From the NCBI GenBank assembly GCA_025656455.1, contig JAHXHS010000046.1, positions 1 through 41,033 of the forward strand: 41,033 nt of DNA. The letters run 5' to 3'. The notes under the pieces are model-generated. The model did not search any database. It saw only the letters and a list, made by a program, of their open reading frames with translations, and had not been told where the DNA came from. The position numbers were made by a program, and so were the translations under genes. Source of the stretch: Candidatus Thiodiazotropha sp. (ex Epidulcina cf. delphinae). GTDB taxonomy: Bacteria > Pseudomonadota > Gammaproteobacteria > Chromatiales > Chromatiaceae. This document shows positions 40,797 through 41,033 of this stretch, piece after piece (the stretch's first letter is position 1; every line of letters starts with the position of its first letter).

Positions 40797-40862
40797 GTCC
40801 GCAAATGAACGCAAATAAATGCAAATTCACTATTTCGCGTTAATCCGCGTTTATTCGCGGAC
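40797..40862. repeat. Small palindromic repeat downstream of fimV
   Basis: The ends GTCCGCAAATGAACGC and GCGTTTATTCGCGGAC are inverted with one or two mismatches over 66 bp, and internal CGCAAATAAATGCAAA-type repeats fill the middle. It is non-coding and resembles small dispersed palindromes seen in many environmental proteobacteria. Confidence 0.55.
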
Positions 40863-40943
40863 AATCAACATTTGAATTAGCAACGGTAAGCCCGCATTTC
40901 CTTCGGGGCACACTGCATCCTAAGTTATCAGGTTGACGGAGTA

Positions 40944-41033
40944 CTAGTACTCTTTCAATATGATAATGCCGGGTTCAGTTGGTCTGTCAGCGTTCAGGGC
41001 AAGGCGCAGCTTGCCGTTAATGGCCGTCGCCCT
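40944..41033 (-). CDS. Possible 3' end of a convergent gene
   Basis: On the minus strand a frame is open from the window edge to a TAG at 40944-40946, giving 29 residues including NGKLRLALNADRPTEPGIII and LKEY before the stop. The composition is protein-like and the position (convergent to fimV, after two terminator-like structures) is plausible, but it is too short to identify or to be sure it is coding. Confidence 0.3.
   Translation of the reverse strand, partial: RATAINGKLRLALNADRPTEPGIIILKEY

Overview
The window reads as a Gammaproteobacterial chromosome segment. The right-hand part (about 26.1-41.0 kb) has a typical gammaproteobacterial core order: tRNA-Leu, an M23 peptidase, a TolC-family protein, aroC, an MFS carrier, ndk, a LysR regulator divergent from leuC-leuD-leuB, then asd and fimV. 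This would suit a Chromatiales/Sedimenticola-like or related sulfur-oxidiser lineage, but nothing here fixes the genus.

The left-hand part (about 2.8-26.1 kb) looks like a genomic island inserted at the 3' end of tRNA-Leu(CAG). A 77-bp direct repeat, made of the last 25 bp of the tRNA gene plus 52 bp of its downstream flank, lies at 2776-2852 and 26035-26111 with two mismatches. The intact tRNA gene and its terminator are at the right end. A broken tyrosine recombinase abuts the left copy and a second broken recombinase lies inside at 18.8-19.35 kb.

Island cargo, left to right: (a) a PrlF-YhaV toxin-antitoxin pair with a promoter/operator palindrome; (b) a HEPN-nucleotidyltransferase fusion gene on a 1.5-kb repeat (R1) that recurs 13 kb away with an identical protein; (c) a four-gene same-strand cluster at 5.7-14.2 kb with an RloC/PrrC-like ATPase that keeps a candidate anticodon-nuclease triad and a CxxC zinc hook, a YhaO/Mre11-type nuclease, a YhaN/Rad50-type ATPase and a 415-aa unknown protein, which is the best candidate here for an unusual defence or DNA-damage system; (d) an internally deleted IS21-type element that has cut off the start of arsC, followed by an ACR3 arsenite pump; (e) a CreB-CreC two-component system followed by three envelope genes (unknown secreted protein, CreD-like, VanZ-like) preceded by overlapping matches to the CreB binding motif.

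The island is dense with related repeats. R1 (two copies), R2 (two 537-bp copies plus one diverged deleted copy) and a small palindromic element near 1.2 kb all carry an end close to GGGGACACTCATCATTT. One R2 copy abuts a fragment of a REP-associated (Y1/HUH) transposase. A 161-bp MITE with 30-bp terminal repeats and a TA target duplication sits in only one R1 copy. In the core region, short palindromic elements occupy the gaps around the leu-asd genes.

Left of the island (1-2.3 kb) are a hypothetical protein gene and an SDR-family oxidoreductase gene, both on the minus strand.
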